DNA of 64,000 bases from Phocoena phocoena (GCF_963924675.1 NC_089220.1:110314697-110378696); one strand, 5' to 3'; counted from the first letter of the stretch, positions 1-12,884 are shown. Notes: a model not told the origin generated them from the letters alone. Numbers and translations are program-made.

Positions 1-305
1 AAAACCACAGGTAGGAATTGCTGAATAATTACCTTTAGACTAGCCTGAGCAGGAGGCTTCCCACGAGGGTGAGCGCATTGAATGGTTCCTAAAACTCAAT
101 CTCGTGGATGTCAGTGGTCATGCTTGATTATTTGCAGCAGTGTTTTATGAAAAGCAATAGAAATGCCTTGGGAGGCTACAGAGAGAGAGAGGGGACAATA
201 ACAGGTTTTACTTTTGTAAATGAAATCTCTGGTATGAGCCAAGCATGTTTTTTGCTGCTCTGCCTAAGCCATTGAAAAGGGAGGTGTATGTGGGAGTTAG
301 TGTGC

Positions 306-307
<2 letters not shown>

Positions 308-337
<30 letters not shown>
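308..337. repeat. (GT)n microsatellite
   Basis: An uninterrupted GT dinucleotide run of about 15 units in intronic DNA. Such runs are commonly length-polymorphic. Confidence 0.95.
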
Positions 338-339
<2 letters not shown>

Positions 340-800
340 CATTCAGATAGGCACCTCTAAATAATACTGTACACTATAGCTTATGACCAACGAGAGACCT
401 AAAATAAAAAGAAAAAAGATGTTCATTGGCTTTGGAAAGCAAGCAATTGCAAATATGGTTTAAGAGATTAAATTCATTTTCCAGTTCTCCACCTACCTGT
501 TTTCAAGGAATTTTGTGAAACACCAAGATCTTTGCCATATGTTTAGAAAATCTCTGAGTAAATGTAAGTCTTTTAAATGACAAAAAATGAAGGGTTAGTT
601 TTGACATAAATGACAAAGTTTGTTTCTCTTCCCTTTTATCCCAATACTGAAGAACTGCCAAAACATTTAGGAGAAAAAGAAAATAGGAAAAAATCTGTAT
701 AATCTCAAATTTTAGAGATTCCTTTAGACCTGTTAATTTACGTTTTGTGTTTTTTATAAGCCACCTGGTTGTACTTGGCTAATAGCTGGTTCTCCCATGG

Positions 801-1011
801 TTTTTTTTTTGTTTTTTTTTTTGTTTTTGTTTTTGGGGTACGCGGGCCTCTCACTGTTGCGGCCTCTCCCGTTGCGGAGCACAGGCTCAGCGGCCATGGC
901 TCACGGGCCCAGCCACTTCGCGGCACGTGGGATCTTCCCGGACCGGGGCACGAACCCGTGTCCCCTGCATCGGCAGGCGTACTCTCAATCACTGTGCCAC
1001 CAGGGAAGCCC
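801..1011 (-). mobile_element. CHR-type SINE, short cetacean form, with internal deletion
   Basis: Read on the minus strand it begins GGGCTTCCCTGGTGGC, carries the tRNA-like B-box region GGGTTCGTGCCCCGG, then the GGCCATGG body, and ends in an A-rich tail (T-rich on +, 801-835). Compared with the full copy at 21771-21978 it lacks about 15 nt between the two CAGGCT repeats, as expected from slippage between short direct repeats. I could not define a convincing target-site duplication. Its minus-strand open frame is repeat-derived. Confidence 0.9.
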
Positions 1012-1864
1012 CGAGAGTCCAGTTTTTTTGTCTTTTGGTGTCCTTCCCAAATAAACAAGGTTCCCTCCCCAGTCAAGAGCAGATTTGTCCTGTGGATTCT
1101 GCCAGTTGTCTCACAAAGATGCTATTCTAAGGCAGTGAACGGTGGAGGATCAAAAAACAATTTGGGATCTGATAAGGCAAAATGCTGTCCTGCCTGATGT
1201 GAAGCCACTGGAATCACAAATAACCTTCAATCCCAGCATTGCAGATAGATGTGGAGTGATCTAGGAGAGCTGTGCCAGTTAGTATGAACCCCAGAGTGTA
1301 GGACCAGAAATTGTTGGGCCAGGCCAAAGGAACATTAGGCTTGAATTAAAAGATTTATTTTTAAAATGTTAGAGCATAACTCTCAGTACTGGTCAGACTG
1401 CAGGTGATTCTCTAATGTTAATTAATGTGTTGGCTTGATGGCTTGACACCAAGAAGTCTAGAAATAGGCTGTTAAAAACTGTTAAAAAGGATTGCCATGT
1501 TTCACTTAACTTGCCTGGTTTAATCTAACCACAGCACAGCTGACCTCAGAATTCACCAGTGTGGCCAACACCTTGAGATTTTTGAGAAGTTGTCCTTCTA
1601 TCTTTTTTACGTTTTACTGCCGATACGTATAAAAGCTTGGTTTGAAGGAATGTCTGTTTTGCAAAGAGAAAGGAACGTGACACAGATTAAGATGTTCAAG
1701 GTCCCTTCACCCCCAGGTGCTCTCTGGAAGTGAGGAAGGAAGAAAGTGGGAGAGCAAAAACGGTACCTCACAGCCCTCCAGACTCTCACAATAAGTTTCT
1801 TCCCCATCGCTCTTAGGGCTGCACGTCTTATCCCTCTGAACAACACACAAATTCTTCCAGGCTA

Positions 1865-1960
1865 TGGATCAAGTATCAGTCATCCCACAGTGCCAGCCCA
1901 GTGCCTTTGACATGGTAGATGGTCAAGAAAATTGTTGAATGAGTGAAGCAATAAATAAGT
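1865..1960 (+). repeat. L2-like 3' end scrap
   Basis: A CCCAGTGCCTTTGACATGGT segment followed by TTGTTGAATGAGTGAA resembles the degenerate 3' terminus of LINE-2. It is old and the boundaries are approximate. Confidence 0.5.
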
Positions 1961-2262
1961 AATGAACGATTGTATCATTTTTATGCAGCATTTTATGTCT
2001 ACGCCCTATTAGTGTCTGAATTAACCACCACATCATTGTCAGGTTCCATTGTCATCTTTAATTATGAATTCAAGGCAAAAATTAAATCCTCAGGTGTATT
2101 TGTAAAGCAAAGGCCCCTCAACTTTCTTCCAGTTAAATAGTTATGCCAGGCTTCTCCATTATTCAAAGCAGAGCTCTGCTAAAAATCTGCACCTCATGAG
2201 TTTAAACAAAAATAGCTCCTTACCCTTTTACTTTTAAACTTCCTATTCTGACATCATTTTAT

Positions 2263-2618
2263 TTTATTTATTTATTTATTCATTTATTTTATTTTGGCTG
2301 TGTTGGGTCTTCGTTGCTGTGCGCGGGCTTTCTCTAGTTGAGGTGAGCGGGGGCTACTCTTCATTGCGGTGCACGGGCTTCTCATTGTCGTGGCTTTCTC
2401 TTGTTGTGGAGCACGGGCTCTAGGCACGCAGGCTTCACTAGTTGTGGCACGTGGGCTCAGTAGTTGTGGCTCACAGGCTCTAGAGCTCAGGCTCAGTAGT
2501 TGTGGCGCACGGGCTTAGTTGCTCCACAGCATGTGTGATCTTCCCAGGCCAGGGCTTGAACCTGTGTCCCCTGCATTGGTAGGCAGATTCTTAACCACTG
2601 TGCCACCAGGGAAGCCCT
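2263..2618 (-). mobile_element. CHR-1-type SINE, long older form
   Basis: On the minus strand it starts GGGCTTCCCTGGTGGCACAG and has the B box GGTTCAAGCCCTGG followed by repeated GCCACAACTACTGAGCC-type blocks. The tail is (TTTA)n-like on the + strand at 2255-2290. An imperfect duplication of about 13 bp flanks it (TGACATCATTTTA at 2249 and TGACGTTATTTTA at 2619), supporting L1-mediated insertion into the older L1 fragment. Confidence 0.85.
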
Positions 2619-2796
2619 TGACGTTATTTTAGATTCACAAGCAGTTGTGAGAAATAATATGGAAAGATCCTATGTACCCTTCACCCAGTTTCCCCCAATG
2701 GTAACAGTTTATAAGTATAGTACAATATCACAACCAGGAAATTGGCATGATACCATCCACTGCATTTATTCAGATTATACCAGTTTTACATGCACT

Positions 2797-2836
2797 TGTG
2801 TGTGTGTGTGCATGCGTGTGTGCATGCTAGCATGTG
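2797..2836. repeat. Impure (TG)n repeat
   Basis: TG-rich tract interrupted by CATG units. It explains the cysteine- and valine-rich open frames seen here. Confidence 0.85.
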
Positions 2837-3105
2837 CTTGAACATTAATGACACGGATTCTTTAAAGCCAAGAAACAACATGGCTTAAAAAAAAAAACTA
2901 TGCCTTTAAAATAATGATTTCCCTTTTAAGTAAGTCATTTCAAAAGCATTTTTCTCATTTATGTTTTCTTTATTTGGAGTATCCAACTTACTTGCCTGCT
3001 TTCAAGATCACAAAGTGTACTTTTGGCACACTTACTCTGCAGGTGAACCAGCAGCAGTTGTGGTTGGAGTTGGACCTCCTTCTCCCCTCCCCCACCTTGT
3101 TGCAG

Positions 3106-3107
<2 letters not shown>

Positions 3108-3143
<36 letters not shown>
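3108..3143. repeat. (AC)n microsatellite
   Basis: A pure AC run of 18 units. Overlapping open frames encoding Thr-His or Cys-Val repeats are artefacts of it. Confidence 0.95.
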
Positions 3144-3146
<3 letters not shown>

Positions 3147-5559
3147 TTTTCTGCTCCTTAACCTTTTTTTATGCTTGAGTACCTTGCTGACAAGTGCTAA
3201 TAACAAAATACCCAGAGAGAGTCCAGTTGAAGTTAGCATACATTAAACATTCTGAACTTGTCCTTTTGCTCATAGATTGCACATAATTAATAATTAAACA
3301 GTTTCTGTTGTAATGGGTTGACCTTCCTGAACTGTTCATTATTCACAAGACAAAGGCATCACTCAAACTTTCTTCTCGTCCTTCGCCGTTCTCTAGTGTG
3401 CTGCCTGCTTGTGTTCCAGTTGTTTAGCAGGAGGGGCTGACTAGGTAGTTCCCCAAAGCTCTGAGACTTGGAGACTTCCTCCGTGATGACCAGAATTGCT
3501 TACTGAAATGGCTGCAGCAGCTGTTTTTATATAACCGTTGCCTGCTCTGTAATAGAACGGCCTGTTTCCCTTAGCAGGACGCTAAAGTTGATTCAGGACC
3601 GGAATCTCAGGTCAAGGTTTTTGGTTAAGGTTGTGTCCTCTGTTTCGTTCCATACCTCCATGCTTAGAAGTTCAACAGAAAAGTATCCCCCCAAAAGCCC
3701 TCAAGGTGAAGTATGGCACCCAGGGTCTTAAAGAGAGTGACTTTTATTAACAATTTAGAGTCCATTTCAGCCAATACTGAGAGTTGCTGGTGTCACTGCT
3801 TCTCTAATTTGTGTTTACATTTTTGAAATGTATTTTTTCTTCATCTTGCCTGAACCCGTGTTCCACAGAGAACATTTCTGATAAGTAGCAGCAGTGACTT
3901 TACGAGATCCTCCGAACCCCTGGGCATGGTTCTGTCTCGCTCTAACCCCACAGTGACTGGCTACTTCCCCTCCCTGGGTGCCACGGCGATGCTGGAGTGG
4001 CTTTACTGCGAGCCTCCTTTCCTCCTTCGCACAGGTTGGAATTAGATAACGAAATAGACAGGTCCGAGTCTCGGAGATTTTTTATATCCTGATCTAAACT
4101 AACTTCTAATTTTACTTGCTTAAAAGTGAGAAAGGAATACTTAAAAATCCTCCAGCTTGGGGAATACTGTCAGGTCTGTTCGTTTGCCTTCTTTGGATTG
4201 TTGACAGCCTGCGTGCTTCTGTGGAGTTGGAGGCTCTCAGAGGACTCCCCCACCCCGTGTTTGCGTGTGGCATTCTGAACCCGCCCCCCACTAGTCAGTC
4301 TTCTGTATCTCAGAAAATTCTCCTCTGAGATACACAGGAGACGTGGATTTTAATGAAAAGAAATATCTGGCATTATGCTTGTGAGATTAGAATTTCCCCC
4401 CACATCTTTGATGACTGATTCTTTCCAGGCACCACTGAGATGAGAATCCACTCTCTGTGGTTCTGCAGAGTCGACTTGGGCTGGCATTTTCACAAGTGAA
4501 ATAAATTATTCATGGGTACCACCCAGGGTTCCTTAGTTTTATATTATGAGGAACTTAATAGGCTACAATATCAGGTCTTAAATAAAATTAACTACCCATG
4601 CAAGGATGTCACAGTTTCCTCGTTTTGTTTCTCATCCACGTTAAAATGACGTCTTCATCAAGTTGCCTAGTCTATAATTCATTAATTTACTCTTGGTATC
4701 ATACTTTGAAATGAGGCCCACATTAGCATCACGTTTTATACCAGGATCTTTGTATAAAACCAGTCTAGAATTTTAACCATCTTGGTAAATATTCAGCCAC
4801 ATTAAAGACAGTAGGCTTTTATTTTCCTAAACATTCATTTTAAAGCAGCTACTACTCAGACACTTCCAGTACTACAGCCTCCAAAAAAATTTCAGAAAGG
4901 AATGACTTAGAAAACTAACTACCTGATTAGAGTCCATAATTTTTGTACCTCAGACTTTGAACTGTCTCTTTACTAATAGTGTTTGAGACAGTAAAATGTC
5001 ATCTCTTGAACTGGGCCTCGTAGAATCTTGCAGGCTTGGTGATATATATGGCTTTCCTAAAACAGACTGGGCTGAAATTGATACCATGTTTTATTTTTGC
5101 TCTTCAAACCGGTAGTACTTCTGTGACCATTTTATAATACCTTTATCGAGGCCTTGTCATGTTAACTGCGTGCCTTGTTTCTTTTGAGCAGACTATTTCA
5201 TCGCCCCCCACCCTCTTTCACATCCTCTCTATGTAATGCCTGCATGTAATCCTTTGAACTTGGCAAGACTTTATTGCACTCCCATTTTCCTTTGTTTTCC
5301 TTTCCTCTTGGAAGCCTTTCTCTATTGATGAGAATTTTAAGTTTACAATTACTAACCTTCCCCTCTTCTGGACAAATAATGTTAATTCAAAGAGGACAGA
5401 TATGCAAAAACTAAGAAACATTTGGTTCACATTCCTTTTTTTTTTAACTTTGGGATTATTTTTTTTGGCTCCTTTGACCCCCTCAGTTCCCTTTGATTTA
5501 ATTGTATTTTCCGGTAGTTTCCAATTGTTTGATTTGGAAACAAAGCCTTAATAAGAGTT

Positions 5560-6240
5560 CTAGTTAATTTTCTGTCTTGTAATTACCGATCTCATTTTTC
5601 TGATAATTGGCCACAGCAATTATATGTATATTTACTAATCACATAGGAGGCTGTGCAGTTGTATCTATCTGCCACCATTGATAATGACACGCATATTGCA
5701 GAGGTGCTTTTATCATCTTCTTTTTTCCACTACATCAAAGCTATTTCCTCTTGTTCTCAATAATGAATACATGCATGCATTTGACACAGTTGTGTGCTAG
5801 AGAAATTGTTTGGCTCCCACCAAATGCTGCATGCTCTGAGTTTCTTGCCTGCAGCGCTGGAAGGTTGTATGTAATGATATATTGCTCATCCAAATGGCCA
5901 AAGCACTCCAAAGCACAGTGAGATTAAAATAAGTCATTCCTTTGTTAATTTAAATAGGTGCATGTATCATACTTTGCAGGGCACTTTGTGTAGGGATGTC
6001 AGGGAGGAAAAGAGCCGCCGAAAGGTATTTTTAATAGCAAATGAGAATAGATGAGAATGGAGTCATTTGCAGCTGCCTACTTTATGTGGCTCTCTTGTTC
6101 CAACTGTAGGTCTAATGAGATGACTGTTAAAGTACTCTGCAGTGTAATTTCATTACATTCTGAGCCGTTACACTATAAACACAGTGGCTCTCTCTGTCAT
6201 TCTTGAAAAAACTCCTAAATTCTTAAAGCCTTCCTTTGCA
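5560..6240. other. Repeat-poor AT-rich block, candidate conserved non-coding element
   Basis: No recognisable transposon covers this segment. It holds several TAAT/ATTA motifs, a CAGCTG-type E-box in TTTGCAGCTGCCTAC near 6070, and stretches such as CCAAATGGCCAAAGCACTCC that look little decayed. The claim of constraint is inference from texture only. Alignment to other mammals would decide it. Confidence 0.35.
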
Positions 6241-7006
6241 AATGGTAATGGGGTTTGCTCCCTGTGTTACATGGTAGTTGTCGTTTGTCGCTGTGTAGTT
6301 TTCTGCTCTCTTGAGTGACTGCCACCTCCATCCTAGTTCTGTTCGTGGGCAAGGTGGGCGTTTTTCATTGTGTCCTTAATTCACTGGCTTTCTCATATGA
6401 TGAGTTTGCCTAGACTGGCAAATAGGCTGAAATTCCTTTTCAGGAAACGGCTTCCCCTATAAAAAGCTTTTCTATTAAAGTGAAAAAAAAAAAAACAAAC
6501 CCAACTCTGACACACATGATTCAGTTAGGGGCAAGCAGTTAAGAGCAGCTGTATATACTAATAAATGTAAATAAAAAGAAAAGTGTAAATAGCAAACCCA
6601 GTAAAAGAAACAAAGGTCAACACAAGAATAATTTCACAGCTCTTTGTTAATTACAAGACCATTTGTGTGTTACTTAAATAATCATTAATTTCTCATTTAC
6701 ACTTTCATACCTTCTTTCCTACCCTGTGGCTATCTTTGTCCTTTTTTCACCTCCCTTCCCTCTTTGCTCTCATGTTTCTCACCATGGTAAAATGTGTATG
6801 GCTTTAAATTTGGCATTTTTAACATAAACATGTGGAAGAGAGCATAGACCGTTTTTTTAATTGGATGAGGCCTTATTTTCCTTTCCACATGGTGGTGAAT
6901 CCTTGTTATATATTCATCTTTATATGCTCCTTTGGGATTGGGGGTGGAGGGTATAAAGAAAAGGAATTGTTGTGACTTTTGGTGACTTGTTTTTCCTCCA
7001 TCCCAG

Positions 7007-7068
7007 GATTCACCCGTCCTTCCGGTTGGAGAGTTCTCCGAGCCATTTGTACATTTCATCACTCAGTG
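7007..7068 (+). CDS. MAP2K5: MAP2K5 coding exon, kinase C-lobe (antepenultimate exon)
   Basis: Sixty-two bases encode DSPVLPVGEFSEPFVHFITQ plus the first two bases of a cysteine codon. This matches the C-lobe of MEK5, the dual-specificity kinase that phosphorylates ERK5 (MAPK7) downstream of MEKK2/3. The exon follows a pyrimidine tract ending CATCCCAG and is followed by GTGAGC. The split TG|C codon joins in frame to the exon at 10044. If the protein has the usual 448-residue length of the main human isoform, these are about residues 379-398. The motif SEPFVHFITQC lies in kinase subdomain X-XI, where MEK1 has a comparable segment. Earlier exons (PB1 domain, MEK N-lobe, activation loop) lie outside the window to the left. 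Confidence 0.96.
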
Positions 7069-10043
7069 GTGAGCCCGTTTGCAAACATGCCATGCCCTCA
7101 ATGTAAATGATACATGCCATTAACTCTGCGGCTCCGTGAGACCTTATGGCTCGCCCTCCTTCCTTTTGGAGACGGGAGGGACTTCGGGGCCTTGGGCAGA
7201 TGGGGCAGCAAAGCTGAAGAATTGTTTAAATTATGTAAACGTTATTTACACAAAGGGTCATAAACGTACTTTAGAGGCTTTTTCCTGTTTTAATAAACTG
7301 CTGAGAATCAGGCTCCTTCTTTGAGCACAGGTACTGTTGCTATCCAATTTTTTTTTTTAAGAAATACATAATTTTATAGCCCCTATTGAACAGACATATG
7401 AAGCTTATTTTTATTAATGTAACCTCAAGTTACCCATAAAAGTGTCTGTCACTTAGTGGAAGCAGCATAGTTTATTAATTCATTGGATTTTCAGTAAATA
7501 ACTTTTATCTTTGGTTATATTTTAGACACAATAGTGGTGTCCCATTTCATTGAATTTTGATGTTTGAGAGACTATGAAGACACAGTTCCACTAGGCCCAC
7601 TTTATCCATTATAAGAACTGAGAGAGGAGCCACAGGATTTAGATCCAAGGGGCCCTTAGAGTCTCTAGGCAACCCCTTGTCATTTTATATCTGAGGAAAC
7701 AGGCATTTTTCTGCCAAGGGTTCTTTTCCAGCCTTCTGCCTTTTTCCTCCCCATAGAATGAAGTTTTCTTTTATTATCCCTTTCACATTATCCACCTCCC
7801 CCCTATTCAGAAGGACCCATATGGTCTTGGAAGGCCTAGTTGCTCCACTGCCATCCTTCTCCCCTCTCCCTCACCCCAGCATGGAGAGAGAGAGAGAGAA
7901 GGAAATTAGGAGCAGAGAGATGACCACCCCAAAGCAGGAGACAGGACTAACTAGCAACTGTTGTGGACATTCTGGAACTCCTTCATAAGCACCTTTACTT
8001 CTCTTTCCCTCCTTCAATCAAAGTCCTTATTTCATCACCCCTTCAGAGTTGCATCCACTAGTGGAAAATGAGCCCTTCATTCCTGTGGTGCCACAAAATG
8101 GTGCATTCAGGATTCCTTGCTAAACCGAAATGGTTGTGCACTGGCCCCTCCCCCTCCCCCCCATGATCCGTCTGATGATGCCGCTAAAGTGAAACCAAGA
8201 AATATTCCTTAATATAAATGTCAAGCTTTATCACCTTTTTGACTAAATGTAATATGTTACCTCTTAATAAAAATGTCTCGTGTAGTTTATATTCCATAGG
8301 AGAATATGTGGGGAAGAGAATTTTAACTCCCAACTTCTAAAATTTTTATTAACACTATTTCTGTTTACTTAAAATACTTACATAATATTCCGTAGCTTGT
8401 AAAAACTGTTTTCACTCTGCAAACATTTTTTCCAAAATATGCCATGTTGGAAAAACAGGTACGTATTGGGTAAACACTAGAATCCTGAGCTCATTAATAT
8501 TAGAGCCATTATCTAGAAATATGTATCAGCCTCTCTTAATTTCCTTTACATGAAATTCCTAGAAACAGAAGCACATGATGGGAATATCCTATTTTGAGAT
8601 GCAGAAATTGAAAAACAAACCGTGTGATTCCCAAGCTGCCTGGAGCGCCGGGTTTTGGCATCACCCGCTCCGAGACGTTGGATTTGTGCCGTGACCACTG
8701 TGCTTATCCTACTATGTGGTCTGAGACCAACCTGGGGGTGGGGCCCTTTCTGAGCAGAGAGGGAGAAAAGCAGATAGGGCTTTGCCTGCCTTCTGTCCAA
8801 AAAATTAATCAGCTGTTATATAAAAGTTTTATGGAGACAGAGGGAGGGATAACCTGTGTTGAAATTTCCACAGATGTCAAGCCAAAACAGAAATGATAGT
8901 GGGTAATAGCCTTGTTTTCCCAAGAGATACAGCTACTTTGGCATGTCAGATTAAGACTGTTACCAACTCCACTGGCGAGACAGCTTGAATTACTTGCTAA
9001 TGGATGCAGTATTTGAGAGATGCATATGGTTATTTATAGGGAAGGCAAATGTCCTCGATGTCATTAATGGTTCATAACTACGGTTCTTGTTTACCAAATG
9101 ATCATTAGATCTCTGTACTTAAAAAAAAAAAATACTGTCGGCAAATGCAGAGATTGTATGAAGGGCTTTTTTTTTCTTGCTTGTTTGAGGTTGCCTTATA
9201 TAAAGAAAAAGTGTCTGTGTGATTTTCCGAGTAATAGAAGCAGCAGTCTCTTCTCATGACTTCATCCCACAGATACTCTGAGTTTAGTATAAATTGGCCA
9301 TCAAGTAGGCAGCTTACCCACAGTTACCTCAGTCCCATGACTGGGTGCTTCATCACGTAGCTAAGTACATGCTACAGCTACTGATTATGACTGTTGCACA
9401 TGAGACGAAATATTTTGCAGGAGGAATGTGATTCTTTAAGCAGCTTAAACAAACGTAACTTTCTGACAGCTGTTTAATGAATTATCAGCTTTCATGGTAG
9501 CCAAAATAAATGAAAGTTGAGATAATGTAATGACCCTTTTGTAGCATTATCTAGATACCTGACCTCTTTTATATATTACTTGTCATTTGGAATAATAATG
9601 AAGGAATGAGATGTTTTCTCATTTGACCTGATATTCATGTTTCTTTTCTTATTGTCTTATCCCATTTACCAAAAAAGAAGTATATTGTTCCCTAAATTTG
9701 TTTGAAATGAATTGATAACTGAGTCAGGAAACGAACATTGCTGCTTTTTTTTTTCACATTAGTTTCAGAAGTAGAATTAGGATAAATTTAAATTCATTCT
9801 TTATCTGTATTGCAAGAGTAACTCCCCCCAAAAAAATCTTTGCATTTTTGATTCATGAGATTCCCCCAAAATCTGATTAATTGAAGGTCAAAATAAAAGA
9901 AAGGGAATACATGCTAATGCTTTGGCCAAGAACTGAACATGATGAATTTTGAAAACATTCAAATTCCAGGAGAAATAGCCCATGGTGGAAATTGTAGCAC
10001 AAATTTACAAGTGATATAGATAATATGAGTTTTTCTCTTACAG
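7069..10043 (+). other. MAP2K5: MAP2K5 intron between the antepenultimate and penultimate exons
   Basis: Bounded by GTGAGC at 7069 and TTTTTCTCTTACAG ending at 10043. I recognise no well-preserved transposon in it. There are homopolymer A/T runs near 9121 and 9745, a GA run near 7880, and a repeat-poor block at 8930-9560 containing a TALE-type motif at 9464. No gene is seen inside it. Confidence 0.85.
8930..9560. other. Repeat-poor AT-rich block with TALE/E-box motif
   Basis: The segment lacks transposon signatures and contains TGACAGCTGT at 9464-9473, ten of the twelve bases of the TGACAGCTGTCA motif bound by TGIF/MEIS-type TALE homeodomain dimers, overlapping a CAGCTG E-box. ATTA cores are common around it. 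Regulatory function is inferred, not shown. Confidence 0.35.
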
Positions 10044-10089
10044 CATGAGAAAACAACCAAAAGAAAGGCCAGCACCTGAGGAATTGATG
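10044..10089 (+). CDS. MAP2K5: MAP2K5 penultimate coding exon, kinase subdomain XI
   Basis: Forty-six bases: one base completes the split cysteine codon, then fifteen codons read MRKQPKERPAPEELM. This is kinase subdomain XI of MEK5. The arginine of KERP is the near-invariant subdomain XI arginine that anchors the C-lobe. Acceptor TTTTTCTCTTACAG and donor ATG|GTAAGT are both strong. The exon ends on a codon boundary (phase 0) and continues as GHPFI in the last exon, so the common ...L..HPF motif of kinases is split across a 35.8-kb intron. Because 46 is not a multiple of three, skipping this exon would shift the frame of the C-terminus. About residues 399-414 if the usual 448-residue length holds. 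Confidence 0.96.
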
Positions 10090-12884
10090 GTAAGTAGACT
10101 TTTTTAGTTACACTAGAATTCTGCAGTTACATATCTGTGCTTAACATTCTGTTAAAAGGACCAGGATGGGGTTTAAAGCATCCACAGACTCAGCAAAGCC
10201 AATATTATTTACTTCATTTCAGTGGGTGCTTTTTGAAGCTCACATCCTCAGATAGTAGTTTTCACTTCTTAAAAACCCATCACCAATTTGAAACTTAATG
10301 CAGAATTCTTTTCCTTTGCTTCACACTCAAGGGTCACAAGTTAATCTAGGTTATTCCTTGTCCTCATTTGCTATTACAGCCTCTCAGAATTCAGAGGATT
10401 GGTAAGAGAGAAGATAGTCAGCATATTAAGTTTTTAGTGCAGTCCTACAGGAAATTCTGAATGTGGTGTGGAGTCCTCTTGGATTCATGTAGAATGAAAT
10501 TAGATTGGCTGCAAAAGATCAAGTTAATGTGAATCTTTGGTCTTTCCTCAGAAAGGGACAACTATAAGGCTGCAAGTGCTGTGTTCTCAGCTCCAAGGCC
10601 GCTTTCTTTGATTGCAAATGACAGTTTTTAGTCAAGCAGGGAGAGGAACAGAGACGTTCCCTAACAATTCCCAAATGGTCATTTATTTAGTGCAGATTGT
10701 TGATTTGACAACGCAGAAGCTGTTAGAATAACGTTAGCATCAAGCATTAATAAATAATAATTATAGTCTACTCTTTCTAATGTTTTGCATACCATTCCCT
10801 GTCTTCAGATTATTACAATCAGGACAAATTCTGACTAGTTTTCTCTCATCACTTTAAATAATAATCATTTTAAAGATATCGGTTCAAAGGTTTTTAGCCT
10901 TTGTATTTCATCCTTATAAATACTCTAAGCACCCAAACTTCTGTGTAATACAGATTTCATCCCCAAATATAAAATAGCTGTATGTTTCCCTTTTATGTCG
11001 TAAGTGCTTTCCAGGAAGGTAGTTTTCTTCTTCATGTTACCCCTGGAGCAAAATCTCAGTTTTCAGGGTAGTTTCAAGTTAAAGTTCACCCCTAAAACTC
11101 CTGCAATTTATAACTGTGCAGGTTTCATGTCTAGAATAAACTGGTCTTTTTTTTTTTTTTTTTTTTGACGGGGGCGGATCTCTGATGGTTGGGAAATTCA
11201 TGCAGTTAGTCACATTTGAGGAAACTTGGAACAGGTTCTAGAGATGGAGACCCATTTACCTTGTACATTATCATGGTATGGCTGGATAGCTCAGCTATTA
11301 AAACAAAGGAATAGGGTTTCATAAAACAGATATCTATTTGTAAATGCATGTTTCAGTGCTGCAGTGAGTTGGCCACTTATAAATAAAACATCTGCAGATC
11401 GTACATACACTCATAAATGCATCCGGATGTATGTGTTGGTAGGGAACACCACTCCAGGGTGGCAAGTTGTAAAGATAAGGCTGAAGGGTGAGTCCTTTCA
11501 GTGCCTTGAAAGCAAGCATATGTGGCTGTCTGTGTGTGGAGAGAGATGAGGAATACGTATCTCGATATATCTGTTTACAACTATACACCCTGGTGTGTGC
11601 CGTCCCATATTTTTAATTAATAAATATCAATAAATCAATAAAATACAATGAAAAATTGTCACAGGAAGCACTATCCTATACTTAATTTAACATTATTTCT
11701 AGTACTGCTCACAGTTTGATTTAAATGAGTTTATTCCCCTAGGTATAGCAATAGTGAGGCACCCCCTGGCTTAGTACAGGCTCAGTGAGGGGGCAGGAAA
11801 CAATGGAATGTGTGTGAGGCTCCTGTGGTCAAGGGGGTTGAGCCCTGCTCCCCTTTGGCCAAAATATTGGGCCCAGAAGGGGATAGGAAAGAAAGTGGGC
11901 TGTCCCTGGCTTGAGGAACCTGAGTCACATCCTAGGGACCCCCTTAAGAAACCAGTCTCTTTATTCCTTCCAGCATATTAATAGCTTTAATTTTTCCTTT
12001 TCCCTCTCGTCTACAACCTGTTTGGTGGTGCTCCCATCTGGAAGCTGAGCGCATCCTCTGGAATGCCTGAACTGTAGAGCCCATTTGTCACTGGGGGTGG
12101 GGGGGGGCTGCCTTTCACAAAAAGAGCAGTGTATCTCCCAAGCGTGGTGACTCCACCCAGCAGGGTACCAACATGGTCTGCATAGCTTGGGCCACGTCAG
12201 CTGTGAGGCCCGCAGGATTGTTGAGGTTTCCCTATGGGCCTGCATTTTGCAAATCAAAGGGAGAGCATCAGAGGTGAAGTCGGGTGGAAATATGGAAAGT
12301 TACGGATTTGCCATCACAGAACTCTTACATGAACTTGGGTGTGACCCTGACCACCAGTGAACACAGCAAGTCCCAGCCTAAGTAAATCAGAATGCAGGGA
12401 GAGGTGTGCCCAAACACCCTCACCTATGGGCCTGGGTCTTGCACTTAGCAGGCACTCAAGTGGTTTTTGTTGTTTTATTTGGTGGAGTCACCTTATATAC
12501 CAGAATACCCAAGTCTTAAAAATCATCATCTTTGCAATTTTTGACCATATCATTCTTAAAGATGACATGTAAAACTCAAGTTTAGACGCTAGAGGCTATT
12601 AAAATCCCAATGTTAGAACTCATTTAGTTGTTTAGCTGTTTAATTCTCTCTGCTTGGCGTGGTTGTTCCTAAGATGGCTACAGTTTTTCTGTTCTGAGTG
12701 GAAATGTTTTAAAATTGGACCAAGAACTTGCCTTAATGCTCACATTTGGGGGAAGCCAGGGTCCACATGAACTGGTACCGTTTTCTGGCATGTAGCCCTT
12801 AAGCTACACAAAGAATTAACTCAGAAGTCTCATCATCGGCATCCACATCATCTTGGGAGATCTCAGAACCAGGTAGACAGCTGA

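Larger units (their letters stand above)
2170..2860 (-). mobile_element. Ancient L1 fragment carrying a SINE insertion
   Basis: The sequence after 2632 (AGATTCACAAGCAGTTGTGA, CACCCAGTTTCCCCCAATGG, AGTACAATATCACAACCAGG) resembles the antisense 5' part of old mammalian L1 elements. The CHR SINE at 2263-2618 interrupts it. Outer edges are uncertain. Confidence 0.5.
1..7006 (+). other. MAP2K5: MAP2K5 intron upstream of the first visible exon (partial)
   Basis: This stretch ends in a good acceptor, a pyrimidine-rich tract followed by CAG at 7004-7006, directly before the first recognisable MAP2K5 exon. The start of the intron lies outside the window. I looked for the preceding kinase-domain exon (the LMPLQLLQCIVDE region as I remember it) and did not find it. 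Contents are simple GT/CA repeats, one young and one older CHR SINE, an ancient L1 fragment, a weak L2 scrap near 1865-1960 and a repeat-poor AT-rich block at about 5560-6240. Nothing protein-coding is apparent. Confidence 0.75.

Noticed and set aside
769..1197. 142-codon frame and similar frames at 21608, 27569, 41139, 53248, 53795, 56409
   Set aside because: All read through CHR SINE bodies. The shared 'PADAGD.GSCPGPGRSHMPRSGWAREPWPLSL' or 'GGLSTTAPPGKP'-type strings are SINE translations.
2959..3161. Cys-Val or Thr-His repeat peptides
   Set aside because: Translations of the (AC)n microsatellite.
1..7006. Search for the preceding MAP2K5 exon
   Set aside because: No segment encodes the expected kinase C-lobe text upstream of 7007 with flanking splice sites, so that exon is taken to lie outside the window.
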